This document shows positions 34,867 to 64,000 of a stretch of DNA of 64,000 bases, piece after piece (the first letter of the stretch is position 1; every line of letters starts with the position of its first letter). The DNA lies in assembly GCA_054601695.1 (NCBI GenBank), contig BAAHQB010000326.1, positions 124,001 to 188,000 of the forward strand, given 5' to 3'. The notes below the pieces were generated by a model, which saw only the letters and a list, made by a program, of their open reading frames with translations, did not search any database and had not been told where the DNA came from. Source of the stretch: Amorphochlora amoebiformis. Taxonomy: Eukaryota; Cercozoa; Chlorarachniophyceae. The translations under genes and the position numbers were made by a program.

Positions 34867-35135
34867 AGTTAGAGCAGTGATATGAGTAGGAGAGCGCAAC
34901 TTGATGAGTAGGTATTAATTTGGTATAGGAACATTGTCAAAGATATGTTTGAGATCGATAGATACCCTGAAACTTAATGTTCTGAATGCTTATTCCGGTA
35001 CTATCGGACAAGACAACCTAGTAACCTCCAGAATTTCCATGACATGCTACGCCCATCAGTTAGAATTTATAGCTTCTGTATGCAGTGTTGTATGGCGTCT
35101 AGGGTCCCTCATATCACGTTTCGCGAGTTTAAACA
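34867..35135 (-). mobile_element. SINE-like element, copy 12 (diverged)
   Basis: It starts with 'gagcgcaacttgatgagtag', matching the tail start of copies 7 and 9, followed by a diverged body with ccggtactatcgg. The head is not recognisable. Confidence 0.5.
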
Positions 35136-35203
35136 CATACTTACATATGTATGGGTGTGTGTATATAGTATATGCATGCATACACACCTTACATCATACA
35201 TGT

Positions 35204-35262
<59 letters not shown>

Positions 35263-35438
35263 GTGTATGTATGTAATTATACATAATTATATACAATACA
35301 TTTTGTACATTATATTTATGTTCTACTTATATGCATATATGTATACATATAATCATTTTGTATGGAAAAATATACATATATAAGTATAGTTATACATTCA
35401 TATAATATATATATGTATATATATATATATATTTACAG

Positions 35439-36316
35439 CATCATATAGGAAAGATACTTATAATCAGACCCACATTGACATGGAGATGATGGCACATCCC
35501 ATAGAGAGCCGGGTAAGCGTTCTGAGCACGATGGGTATGAGCACATACACATTTCCTTCCATTTCGATCACTTTCTAAGTCCCGCTCGATCCCCTCCTTC
35601 CTTTATCCCTCTCTTCCTCTTCTTACGGGGTCTCCCTTTCTCTTCTTCTTTCTCTAGTATCCCTCTATTTCTTCCTTTTCTTCTCTGACCCTTTCTCTCT
35701 CTTATTTCCTTTCCGATATTCTCAGTCCTCCTCATTCTCAATCTGTCTGTTTCTCTTCCATTCGCTATTCTACCTTCCCTCCTTCCCTCTTGTCTTTCTA
35801 CATCTCCTATTATCTTCCTCATATCCCTCTTCCTCTGTATCTGTATCTAATTCTCTGTTACTTCCTCTCTGCAACTCTGTCCTCTCTCCATTTTCACAAC
35901 TCTCTCTTTACCTCCTCTTCTCTGTCTCTATATCTTCCTATGAGTCTCTCTTTTCCTCTGTTTCTATAACTCTTCCTCTCTCTTTCTCTAACTTCTCTCA
36001 ACCACTCTCTCTCTCCTCTCTCTACCCTCTCCCTTATCCTTCTCTGTCCATCTGTTTTCTTACATCATAACACATCGATGTACAAACCCAACACATTCAC
36101 CCAACAGAACCAAGGCCATCCAATAGAGGTCTATCGTTTCTCGCGAGAAAAACAAGAATACCGTTACCTTCCATTGGAGACCACAAAGGTACCATTATTA
36201 GCGTTGGGTTACGGAGAGTTAAGGTTAGCACCAGGGCCTGGTGTTTGGATTTTAGAGATCGGATTGAGTTTTAGAGGTTTTAACTAGCAGCTGGAATCTG
36301 ATATATAATACATATA

Positions 36317-36387
<71 letters not shown>

Positions 36388-36400
36388 AATTTTTTTTCTT

Positions 36401-36453
<53 letters not shown>

Positions 36454-37039
36454 CGTGTGATAAACATTGTGTACATTAATACGTATATTCACGCATAAAC
36501 CCAATTTTGAATAACCTTCCTACCCTCCCTCAGACCACTTTGCCCAGCAATTGTCCGGTCGCACGTCAGCGCGACTCAGTAGCGCGCTCACTAACGCCAG
36601 ATTTCGAAATGGGAAAATAACTTCCGAATGCCTGGAAGAGATTGATTACGAAGATAGACCACCGAGGAAGCTGAGAGGCTCGAGATATTCTACGAAGAAT
36701 TCCCCCCCTTCGGGTCGGCAGCGGTCTTTCGCGATGACTGAACGGCCGAGGGAACTTAAGGGGAAAAAATACGCCAGACACACCGAAAGAAAACGGTCTG
36801 ACTGCTCTAGTGATGCTTCAGAACCATTAGCCTCGCCTTCGATCGACCACAGCTTTATCGTCCCCTCTCTGGAGACCAAGACTTCGAACTTGTCCACGGC
36901 TCGACCTGCGACACCAAATCCCGTACAGGTGGGAAACTTGGATACGCCCTGTTCACAGGCGAGCGGTGACCACGTTAGGAAGACATTTGACTTTGGGAGT
37001 AGAGTGGGGACGAAGAATTTAAAGGAAGATATGAGTTGA
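35439..37039 (+). CDS. Probable C-terminal exons of the kinase gene, or of a separate + strand gene
   Basis: Three exons in mutually consistent phase: 35439-35512, 36108-36188 and 36548-37039 (stop TGA). The last uses the acceptor tttgcccag and carries 163 codons of polar, basic, Ser/Pro-rich sequence (begins [19 protein letters not shown]) typical of a disordered kinase tail. No domain is recognised. Base composition is that of coding sequence, unlike the surrounding (TA)n and (CT)n. The link to exon 15 is unresolved: exon 35439 needs a phase-1 donor that I could not place with confidence. Confidence 0.55.
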
Positions 37040-37144
37040 ACTGGTCTTAGAGCCTATGATTGCGAAACAGAAGAAATGTTAATCGAGGAATAAGCCAGAT
37101 GGTGCGCATGTGAGCATGGACCTGATTAGCTTTTCGTAATTATC

Positions 37145-37790
37145 TAGTAATATTACAGTGCAATTGACATTTAGGGTTATCTAGGTTGTATGACTAGTAT
37201 GATCAAGATGATGACCATTAAGTGTACTGACTGTGACTAGACAATTTCTTAGACAAACTCTCAGTACCTTGCTACTAAGTCTAGTACGTACTAGAGTAGT
37301 GCCTAGAGTGCTACCAGCACCATGGTGCAGCATCTAGAGCATCTAGAGCATACATCTAGTATATCTTGGATTATATACTAGATATATCTGCTAGATCTAG
37401 CCTATGATACTAGAGATAGTCTATACTATCTAGCCGTGCTACTACTAGACTCTAGAGACTACTAGCACTAGTACTCTAGGTACTCTAGGTACTCTAGGTA
37501 CTGTACTACTACTAGTACTAGACTAGCCGTCTAGCAGTAGTCTAGGTAGTCTAGTACCGTACTACTACTACTGACTCTAGTGACAAGACTCTAGCTCAGC
37601 TAGACTAGCTAGAGACAGATTCTCATGGACATTCAGTGCGAGTAACCACCACGACTAGACTAAGTTCGCGTATCGGATAGTGTACTCACTCTCTATACTC
37701 TAGTAACCTAGTGAATGCACTCCCGCTAGTCTCGGACTCACGAACTAGACGCTAGAGAGTACACTCACTAGGCTAAGTTATCGAAATATA
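37145..37790. repeat. CTAG-saturated tract downstream of the kinase exons
   Basis: Dense ctag, actagt and tctaga words, often in overlapping short repeats such as ctaggtactctaggtactc. No open frame of note. Weaker CTAG-rich stretches occur at 2280-2830, 38640-38890 and 40560-40960. Intergenic sequence from 37790 to 39480 is (TA)n, a short SINE-tail-like segment at 38560-38610, and otherwise featureless DNA. Confidence 0.75.
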
Positions 37791-37822
37791 TATTTATATC
37801 TCATATATATAATCTGCAGATC

Positions 37823-37888
<66 letters not shown>

Positions 37889-37943
37889 TTGAACATAATA
37901 TATGTTATACATATATACATGCATATATATTTTTACATATCTT

Positions 37944-37976
<33 letters not shown>

Positions 37977-38018
37977 CGTATATACAGGTATATACTATAT
38001 ATACCGTGATTTTATATG

Positions 38019-38053
<35 letters not shown>

Positions 38054-38086
38054 CTATATATATATATATATGTATGTATATATATG

Positions 38087-38119
<33 letters not shown>

Positions 38120-38137
38120 GTATATATATATATATGC

Positions 38138-38225
<88 letters not shown>

Positions 38226-38244
38226 TATGTGTGTATATATATGT

Positions 38245-38285
<41 letters not shown>

Positions 38286-38483
38286 TATTATCATATTATT
38301 ATATTCATATAATACATGTGCGACACATATATCATAGGCTAACCTGTACATAAGTATCGGTTGTACTCTTGTACTGAGTACCGAACTCTAGAGGTACTCG
38401 TGTAGTCAGTCATTCCACAGCATACATATATACTAGATACACATGTGTTCAGATATCTAGGATATAATGTCATATGTACAGTA

Positions 38484-38562
<79 letters not shown>

Positions 38563-39486
38563 ACAGCATGTAGAGCTAGCGCGGAACCTATAGCTAGTTA
38601 AATACGCGCGGGGGCTGATTTTTATGTCTTCAGTTCAAGTACTTACATACATGTACATGTATAGACTAGATGTATTTAGATGTCTAGCGATACTGAGTTG
38701 TCCACTTGATAGGCTTATCCGGGATATAATTTAATTCTAGAATTAGTCATCTAGATGTCGGAGTGGACCGTATATAGCTGGGGCTAATTCTTTTAGTCTA
38801 AGGTGTAAGCTAGTCATGATGCAGATGGTCTATAGCTAGACGCTAGCTTGTTCTCATTATTCAATGTAAATTTCTAGCTGTCTAATTGGTTTGAGATGTG
38901 CCTTCCATAACTGTTAGTATCGAATATACGCATACTAACACTAGCGCACGGCAGTGCACGTGTCTGTTCGATCGCGATCATAATTGCATGACAGATTCTA
39001 CCGTTGAATCAGTGTTTTCAATCTTAGATGAGTTATTGGCAGTATATTGGGGCACTTCCGCGTATCCCAAAGCGCACTAAAGCGCAACTTGGCACTTTAC
39101 CGCTCACACCATCCTTGAGTAGAATATTTCGCTTTCCTAGAAAGCAAATGTCTTTTCCCCCGAATAAATAATAAAATTTATAGAATGTGTGTATCGTTTC
39201 TGTATGAATTATTAAGTATTGAAGTGTTCGTAGCTTTAAATAGTCCTCAAATCGTACTGTCCGTAACCCCATATTTGTCCGAGCTCCCAAACCCATTTCA
39301 GCCGACTTTTAAATGTCTTGAATTATTTTCCTGGATTAAGATATCCAAGATAAATATCCATATATCTACTTTAATATCAGATGGAATTGGCCGCCAAGTT
39401 TGCTGAACTTTGGGCCTTAACAATCTTCAATTTTACCTAAATCCATCCCATTCTGATGTCTTTGACAAGAATCGATTGCCACCCTG

Positions 39487-40138
39487 TCACCGCCATGCCC
39501 ATCGAGTGACAGCAGAGCAAAATGCACCCTTGTCCCACGATACACAGATGATATGGCTACCTTTCAAATAGATAATTCATCTATAGCAGTATAATAACGA
39601 CTATTTGTGAAATATTGATCTTTTTTTCGTTCCCTATGCTTCAATATCGATGCAAACATGTGTAATTTTTACCTCCCGTCAATCTTGTACTCAGACCTGA
39701 AAGGTAGATAAGTGGACTCTCTGGGAAAGAATTACCTGCTCGAATCGCATGGCTACAGTGATAAGGCGGACGATGGTGACCCTGTAGGTCATCAGAGGCA
39801 TATTTGGACGGGTGCATTAGGGGTGGCAAGTTGATAGGCTGCGCGGTGTAAATTTTTCAGTGTTTTTAGAATGGCAAAGAGCGATTTTTTACATTTTCTA
39901 TAAAATTTTGCAACTGCACCTTCCAGGTAGCCATAAGAAACAACTTTTTGAGTTCGAAATCTTGATTCATTCGAGGGGGGAAATTGGTAGATTTAGGGGG
40001 GGAGAAGCAACGATGACGGTTACAGGTGTATATTTCAATCCGAGCAGAATGTATCCTATGCATGGGCATAATCTTCTTCGAAATAGAATATTCAGTAAAG
40101 TACATGATCAGAGTTAAAATGTTACATGTAACTAACAA
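39487..40138 (-). CDS. Small unrecognised gene with four exons
   Basis: Model, in order of transcription: exon from about 40138 to 39920 (donor aag|gtgcag), then 39838-39736, 39696-39673 and 39560-39487 (stop TGA). The three introns (81, 39 and 112 bp) have GT-AG ends and all phases agree. This is the main support, because the protein (begins MLVTCNIL, ends VTRWAWR) matches no family I know. The start is uncertain; an internal Met (MPMHRIH) is possible. The last exon also reads open in another frame (see rejected items). The DNA has ordinary composition without (TA)n. Confidence 0.35.
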
Positions 40139-40182
40139 TGGCCTGGACTAAACTCGCAGGTGTGTTAAACTTGAACACTCAA

Positions 40183-40222
40183 AGTTATTATGACTCGATG
40201 CACTGGTGAATAGAATTATAAG

Positions 40223-40268
<46 letters not shown>

Positions 40269-40305
40269 GACTCGATGCACTGGTGAATAGAATTATAAGG
40301 GTATA
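40183..40305. repeat. 41-bp segment duplicated across a (TA)n array
   Basis: The segment beginning attatgactcgatgcactgg and ending 'attataagggtatata' occurs at about 40183-40223 and again at 40264-40304, with only (TA)n between. Confidence 0.9.
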
Positions 40306-40325
40306 TATATATATACATTGTTATA

Positions 40326-40363
<38 letters not shown>

Positions 40364-41129
40364 TATGAATAATATACATATATATTATTTACAGCAACAG
40401 TAGTGTATACATATATATATATATATGTATATGTATATATATATTATATATGTATGTATGTATGTAAATATATATATATATATATGTATATGTCTAGTAT
40501 GTATATATATTATATATATATATATATATATATGTTTATATTTACTATTAATATTACACACGCAGATAATATCATCTAGATCATAGATAACTAATTTTAC
40601 TTACACTAGTTATACTAATTTCAATCATCTTTAATATACTAACCTAAACTACCCCGTTTCACTCAGAAAAATAGGCTACGCCTCACTGGCTTCGCGGTAC
40701 GCAGCGTACATCTAACAGTACGTATTACAGCGCCACGCTGAGCACCGCCTATCACTAGTCACTATCTAGACTATGATACGTCGTATGGTCTCGGACTATA
40801 CCGTCAGTATGTGATATGCATACTAGTACTAGATATATTATTTGGAATATCCAGATATATTTAAGCTGGATACCTGATGCGTATAGTCTTAGCCTGCGGT
40901 ATCTTCTAGATCTTCCATATCTAAAAAACCGACTATAGACTATAACTAGTAAAACGCCATGATAGCATGTAATAGCAATCTAAACATGGTGTACCTGTAA
41001 ATGAACCCATAAAAAGAGTCTAGAGTTTATACTGTCAAAGCTGTACATCATTTTCATCAAACTTTACATTTATCCTAGATATCACCCTGCAAAGTTACAA
41101 GTAGCCGGAAACAAGCCCTTCCTCAGCAC

Positions 41130-41355
41130 CTATCAGACAACGTGTCAGGTACGTATCCACTCGAAACGTGACTGACTCTGTCACGTCTGCTATCCTCATA
41201 AAAATGTCGGACACGTGTCTCCACACGTATCAGACGATATCGGTCATTTGTATATATCACCATGAAGACAATTGTCCACACTGTCTTAATAACACGTTGA
41301 CGACATATAGACACGTGCCGGACACGTGTCTCACATGCCAGGCACGTGTCTGCAG
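41130..41355. repeat. Cluster of ACACGTG/CACGTG words
   Basis: Several gacacgtg- or cacgtgtc-type palindromic words occur in about 225 bp just downstream of the thioesterase stop codon (for example near 41210, 41320, 41328 and 41343), plus related acgtgtc and cacgta variants. Confidence 0.6.
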
Positions 41356-41379
41356 CTGTGTAGCCTGGTTTTGACGGAG

Positions 41380-48601
<7,222 letters not shown>

Positions 48602-49315
48602 GATTTTCGATCAGGGATGCCTCGACGCGCCAGGAGGCGTGCTATGGACGTCGCGTCGGCACCCACGTGAAGTACCCCCTCTTCGGATCCCAAGAGCGTG
48701 ACCACGCGAGATGTCATTATTGGATATTGGAATACAGATATCAAGATATCCAGAAAGATATATGAAGTTTAGATTATTTTAAATATCGGCGACTAAACTT
48801 AGGGATAATTTATCTCTTCGGCCTCGGAACCCAAAAATGAAAGCCAGATGGCGCTGTGCTGAGGCTTGGACCCTGGCTATTATAGCTGTTCTTGGGTGAT
48901 AAAAATGGTTTTAACGTGCAGTGAGGGTTTTGATGACTTGAAATTTAGTTTATCGAGAGTTCTCTTAAGTAATTTCCTGCATACACGTGTGTAGAGGCGG
49001 TCCATGACCAATGAGGGTCCGCGCCTCTACGAGCGCGGGAGCCGTCTAAAGCCAATTTAGGGCCCTGCAGTAAACTCGTGTCTATAACCTGACATTTAAA
49101 CTCATGCACACTGGTCGAGTCAACGTACACTCGTATCAACGACCATGTGAGAGAGCATGTTGGTGGGGTACTTCTGGAGTGGAGGGGAGGCATAATCACA
49201 ACGCTCCTGTGAATGGACACGTGTGCGATAGCAAAAAGCGGTTGTGCGTGAACAAAAACCGTGTGTATGGATGTGTGGATTAAAAAAGGGTGAGATATAT
49301 ATATGTGTATATTTA

Positions 49316-49394
<79 letters not shown>

Positions 49395-49440
49395 CATACA
49401 TATATATATATATATATGTATGTATATATATTTATATATG

Positions 49441-49478
<38 letters not shown>

Positions 49479-49656
49479 TATATATATGTATATATGTATA
49501 TATATATATATATATATATACATATATATATGCACTATGTATATATATATGTATAATGTACATGTATGTATACATATATATATATATATATATATATATG
49601 TAAATAATATATTTATATATATATCTATATATATATATATATAGAAATATATTTAC

Positions 49657-49693
<37 letters not shown>

Positions 49694-49729
49694 TATTTTA
49701 GGTATTATATATACATATATACATATCAG
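48602..49729. other. Region upstream of the thioesterase: hairpin, otherwise no feature
   Basis: GC-richer, non-repetitive DNA to about 49290, then (TA)n. It contains an inverted repeat with 9-bp arms (gtagaggcg at 48991-48999 and cgcctctac at 49022-49030). Open frames on both strands show no domain or coherent splice structure. The thioesterase promoter, and perhaps that of the + strand gene to the right, should lie here. Confidence 0.5.
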
Positions 49730-49786
49730 TTTATTCCTCTCATCACATCCGACTCTATGTACATCACGCCAACATCCCACACAAAG
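49730..49786 (+). CDS. Isolated coding-like exon, possibly of the gene ending at 51581
   Basis: It lies between a catatatcag acceptor and an aag|gttata donor. The 19 codons open in phase 0 read FIPLITSDSMYITPTSHTK. It sits alone in (TA)n with coding-like composition. The connection to 51177 needs an extra exon because the phases (0 and 1) do not match. Family unknown. Confidence 0.4.
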
Positions 49787-49920
49787 GTTATAAGTATACA
49801 TACATATAAATATATATATATAAGTTATGTATATGCTGTATAAATATTTATATGTGTATATAAATACATGTAATAATATGTGTAGGTATATATGTAATAT
49901 TATAAACTTGTATATTTACA

Positions 49921-49970
<50 letters not shown>

Positions 49971-50160
49971 TATATATAGTATATATATATATATAAGTTA
50001 TATGTATGCTATATAAATATATTGTGCATAATATACGTAACAATATGTATAGGTATATATGTAGTATTATAAACTTGTATATGTATGTGTATATATATAT
50101 ATATATATATGTATTACATATATATATATATATATATTATTATATATATATATCTATATA

Positions 50161-50193
<33 letters not shown>

Positions 50194-50261
50194 TAAAATA
50201 TACATATATATATATATATATACATATATGTATGTATGTAAATACATATGTATTAATATAT

Positions 50262-50309
<48 letters not shown>

Positions 50310-50324
50310 TATATACACATATAT

Positions 50325-50379
<55 letters not shown>

Positions 50380-50408
50380 CATATTTTGTACACACACATA
50401 TATATATG

Positions 50409-50445
<37 letters not shown>

Positions 50446-50504
50446 GTATAGATGTGTACATGCATATATATATATATATATATATATATACATTTATGTA
50501 TATT

Positions 50505-50577
<73 letters not shown>

Positions 50578-50607
50578 CATATCTATACACACACACATAT
50601 ATATATA

Positions 50608-50647
<40 letters not shown>

Positions 50648-50725
50648 ACATATATATATATATATATAAATATATATATATATTATATATGTATAGAAGC
50701 AGAACTCTTACAGAACCAATATCCT

Positions 50726-51520
50726 AAACCCTAACCCTTACCCCAACCATAACCCGAATCGGAACCCTAATCCTAACGCTAACCCTAACCCTAACCCTAA
50801 ACCTAAACATATTTTCCAACCCTAACTCTAACCCTAACCCTAACCCTAACTCAATCCATAACCCTAACCCTAACCATAAGCCTATCCATAATGCTAACCC
50901 TGACCCTAACCCTATGCGTAACCCTAACCCTAACCTCAGTCTATACATTAACCCTATCCCTAACCCTATCCATAACCCTAACCCTAACCCTAAGCTTAAC
51001 GTTAACCCTATCGCTAACCTAACCCTAACCCGACCCTAAACCTAACCCTAACCGTGACCCTAGCCCTAACCCTAACTCCACCCTAACCTTAACCCTAACC
51101 CTAAACCTAACCTTAACCCTAACCCTATCCCTAACCCTAACACTAAACCTAACCCTAACCCTAACCCTAACCCTAGCCAATCAAGGATTCAACTGTATCG
51201 GAGCGCCAGATGTCATAGATTTTCCACTGGAACCAGACGAAATTTGGGTAAATATCCCAAACTATAACCCTAATCCAATAATGCTAACCAATCCTAACCC
51301 TCACTCTTGGACAGACAATCCTAACCCTAACCCTATTCCTAACCCCATCACAAACCCTTACCCTAACCTCTAACCCTAACTGCGCTGCGGGACATGAACA
51401 TGCTGGACGTATGTATATGTACGCTGATTACTTGTCACATGATGTGTACCTCTAACCCCAGCCTTAATGGAAGCCAACTCGAACCCTAATCTAACAATAA
51501 TCCTAACCTTAATTCCAGGA
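50726..51520. repeat. Interstitial telomere-type array, CCCTAA on the + strand
   Basis: Degenerate (CCCTAA)n with many one-base variants, broken by the exon at 51177-51247. The repeats stop abruptly at the exon edges. Confidence 0.95.
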
Positions 51521-51581
51521 GAACAAGATGTCAGGAGAAAAATTGCTAGGGGTGTTTGGGTTCGGTCGGAAGAAGAGATAG
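51177..51581 (+). CDS. Last exons of an unidentified + strand gene, set in telomere-type repeats
   Basis: Exon 51177-51247 reads [19 protein letters not shown] and then DEIW, ending at donor tgg|gtaaat (phase 0). Terminal exon 51519-51581 follows an attccag acceptor, joins in phase 0, and reads [20 protein letters not shown] before TAG. The acceptor of the first exon is ccctaaccctag, the end of a (CCCTAA)n array filling the preceding intron. A further in-frame piece (ALRDMNMLD, donor gac|gtatgt near 51412) lies between them but has no AG acceptor. The terminal exon is also open in another frame. Function unknown. Confidence 0.45.
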
Positions 51582-51779
51582 GCGGAGTAGAAGGAGGGAG
51601 AGTTGGCGATTTAATCTCGATGGAAAGTAAAAAGTTTTGTGAATGTTTATGTTTTCGTAAATGTATTGGGGATATGTGGGTTTTTGTTTGGATATGTGTT
51701 GGTGGTGGTGTGTGTATAGTATATATGTAGGTGTGTGTGTATATATATATATATATATGGAAATATATATATATATATG

Positions 51780-51822
<43 letters not shown>

Positions 51823-51836
51823 TTATGTATGTATAG

Positions 51837-51882
<46 letters not shown>

Positions 51883-52157
51883 TAATATATATATATATAT
51901 TGATATATATGTATATATATGTATATATATTTATATATATATATTATAAATATACATATATTGTATGTATGTGTATGTATATATGTACTTACATTTGTGT
52001 GTATATATACATACATACATACATACATACATACATACATACATACATAAATATATACAAATATATAAAAATATATATATGTATATATGGTAAAATAACG
52101 CAATATTTAAATGTATACATGCACATATACATATACATATATATACCTATATTATAT

Positions 52158-52200
<43 letters not shown>

Positions 52201-52246
52201 TCTATATATATATATATACACCAAATATAAATATTATATATATACA

Positions 52247-52272
52247 TATATTCATACATCAGATTTATTCAC
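52247..52272 (+). pseudogene. Short extra copy of an exon acceptor edge
   Basis: The sequence 'atattcatacatcagatttattc' repeats the acceptor and first 10 nt of the exon at 52401, about 140 bp upstream, with (TA)n between. Confidence 0.5.
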
Positions 52273-52298
52273 ATACCTTTACAATACATATATATATA

Positions 52299-52340
<42 letters not shown>

Positions 52341-52400
52341 CATCATATATTATATATATATATGTATGTATATATACATTTACATATATTCATATATCAG

Positions 52401-63898
<11,498 letters not shown>

Positions 63899-64000
63899 GT
63901 AAATATGTATGTGTGTGTATGTATTTGTGCATGTAGGTATGTGTGTATGTTGTATGTGTGTGTATATGTATATATGTGTATGAATGTATGTATCTATGTA

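Noticed and set aside
36566-36897. Minus-strand frames of 71-83 codons
   Set aside because: Shadows of the + strand terminal exon 36548-37039, which has a proper acceptor and phase.
39420-39550. Minus-strand frame containing LDGHGGDRVA, which resembles the PP2C phosphatase metal-binding motif
   Set aside because: Only this short motif fits. No other PP2C motif was found in neighbouring frames, and the alternative frame joins three other exons in phase. It deserves a profile search.
48837-48896. + strand frame MKARWRCAEAWTLAIIAVLG, signal-peptide-like
   Set aside because: It ends at TGA; a splice at the overlapping gtgata would give a phase leading to an unconvincing reading of the next exon.
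50724-50948. Open frames reading Leu-Gly or Pro-Asn repeats (also 56307-56552, 60203-60499)
   Set aside because: Translations of telomere-type hexamers, not proteins.
51385-51412. Possible exon reading ALRDMNMLD before a gtatgt donor
   Set aside because: It is in phase with its neighbours, but no AG acceptor precedes it in the telomere-type repeat. Kept only as a note.

Overview
This is a eukaryotic nuclear window, probably from a protist or other small eukaryote; the sequence does not fix the species. The evidence is spliceosomal GT-AG introns with consistent phases, eukaryotic gene families, hexameric TTAGGG/CCCTAA telomere-type repeats and tRNA-headed short interspersed elements. Most of the window is (TA)n microsatellite, and the coding sequence lies in islands of roughly 24-280 bp. 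Long Tyr-Ile-rich open frames are translated (TA)n, not genes.

I rebuilt the genes by pairing exons on splice signals, phase and protein similarity. Left to right: (1) the 3' end of a + strand gene (199-2046) for a Ser/Arg-rich protein with one C-terminal membrane segment. (2) A complete - strand guanine deaminase (24503 down to 3027): 18 exons, 469 aa, all expected metal ligands. (3) Divergent from it across only 102 bp, a + strand CaMK-type protein kinase (from 24606) with an MGNTSS myristoylation-type N-terminus. Its kinase domain is complete in exons 1-15, and there are probable further C-terminal exons up to 37039. (4) A small unrecognised - strand gene (40138 to 39487). (5) A complete - strand hotdog-fold thioesterase of PaaI/THEM4 type (48601 to 41380): 10 exons, 183 aa. 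(6) Probable 3' exons of an unidentified + strand gene ending at 51581. (7) A + strand gene (52401 to beyond the right edge) whose exons resemble the Methyltransf_32 class of SAM-dependent methyltransferases.

Introns and spacers hold (TA)n arrays, about 13 copies of a tRNA-derived SINE-like family, sense-strand polypyrimidine tracts (kinase gene), CTAG-rich tracts, minisatellites, and from 50.7 kb to 63.8 kb long telomere-like arrays inside introns. At several exons these arrays directly abut or form the splice site.

The most unusual pattern is that at least six exons, in at least four different genes, have a nearby truncated extra copy. Each copy keeps one exon edge with its splice site and is joined to (TA)n. 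Repeated (TA)n-anchored tandem duplication is apparently copying exon ends in this genome. The guanine deaminase and the kinase share no obvious pathway; their relation is positional, through a shared promoter.
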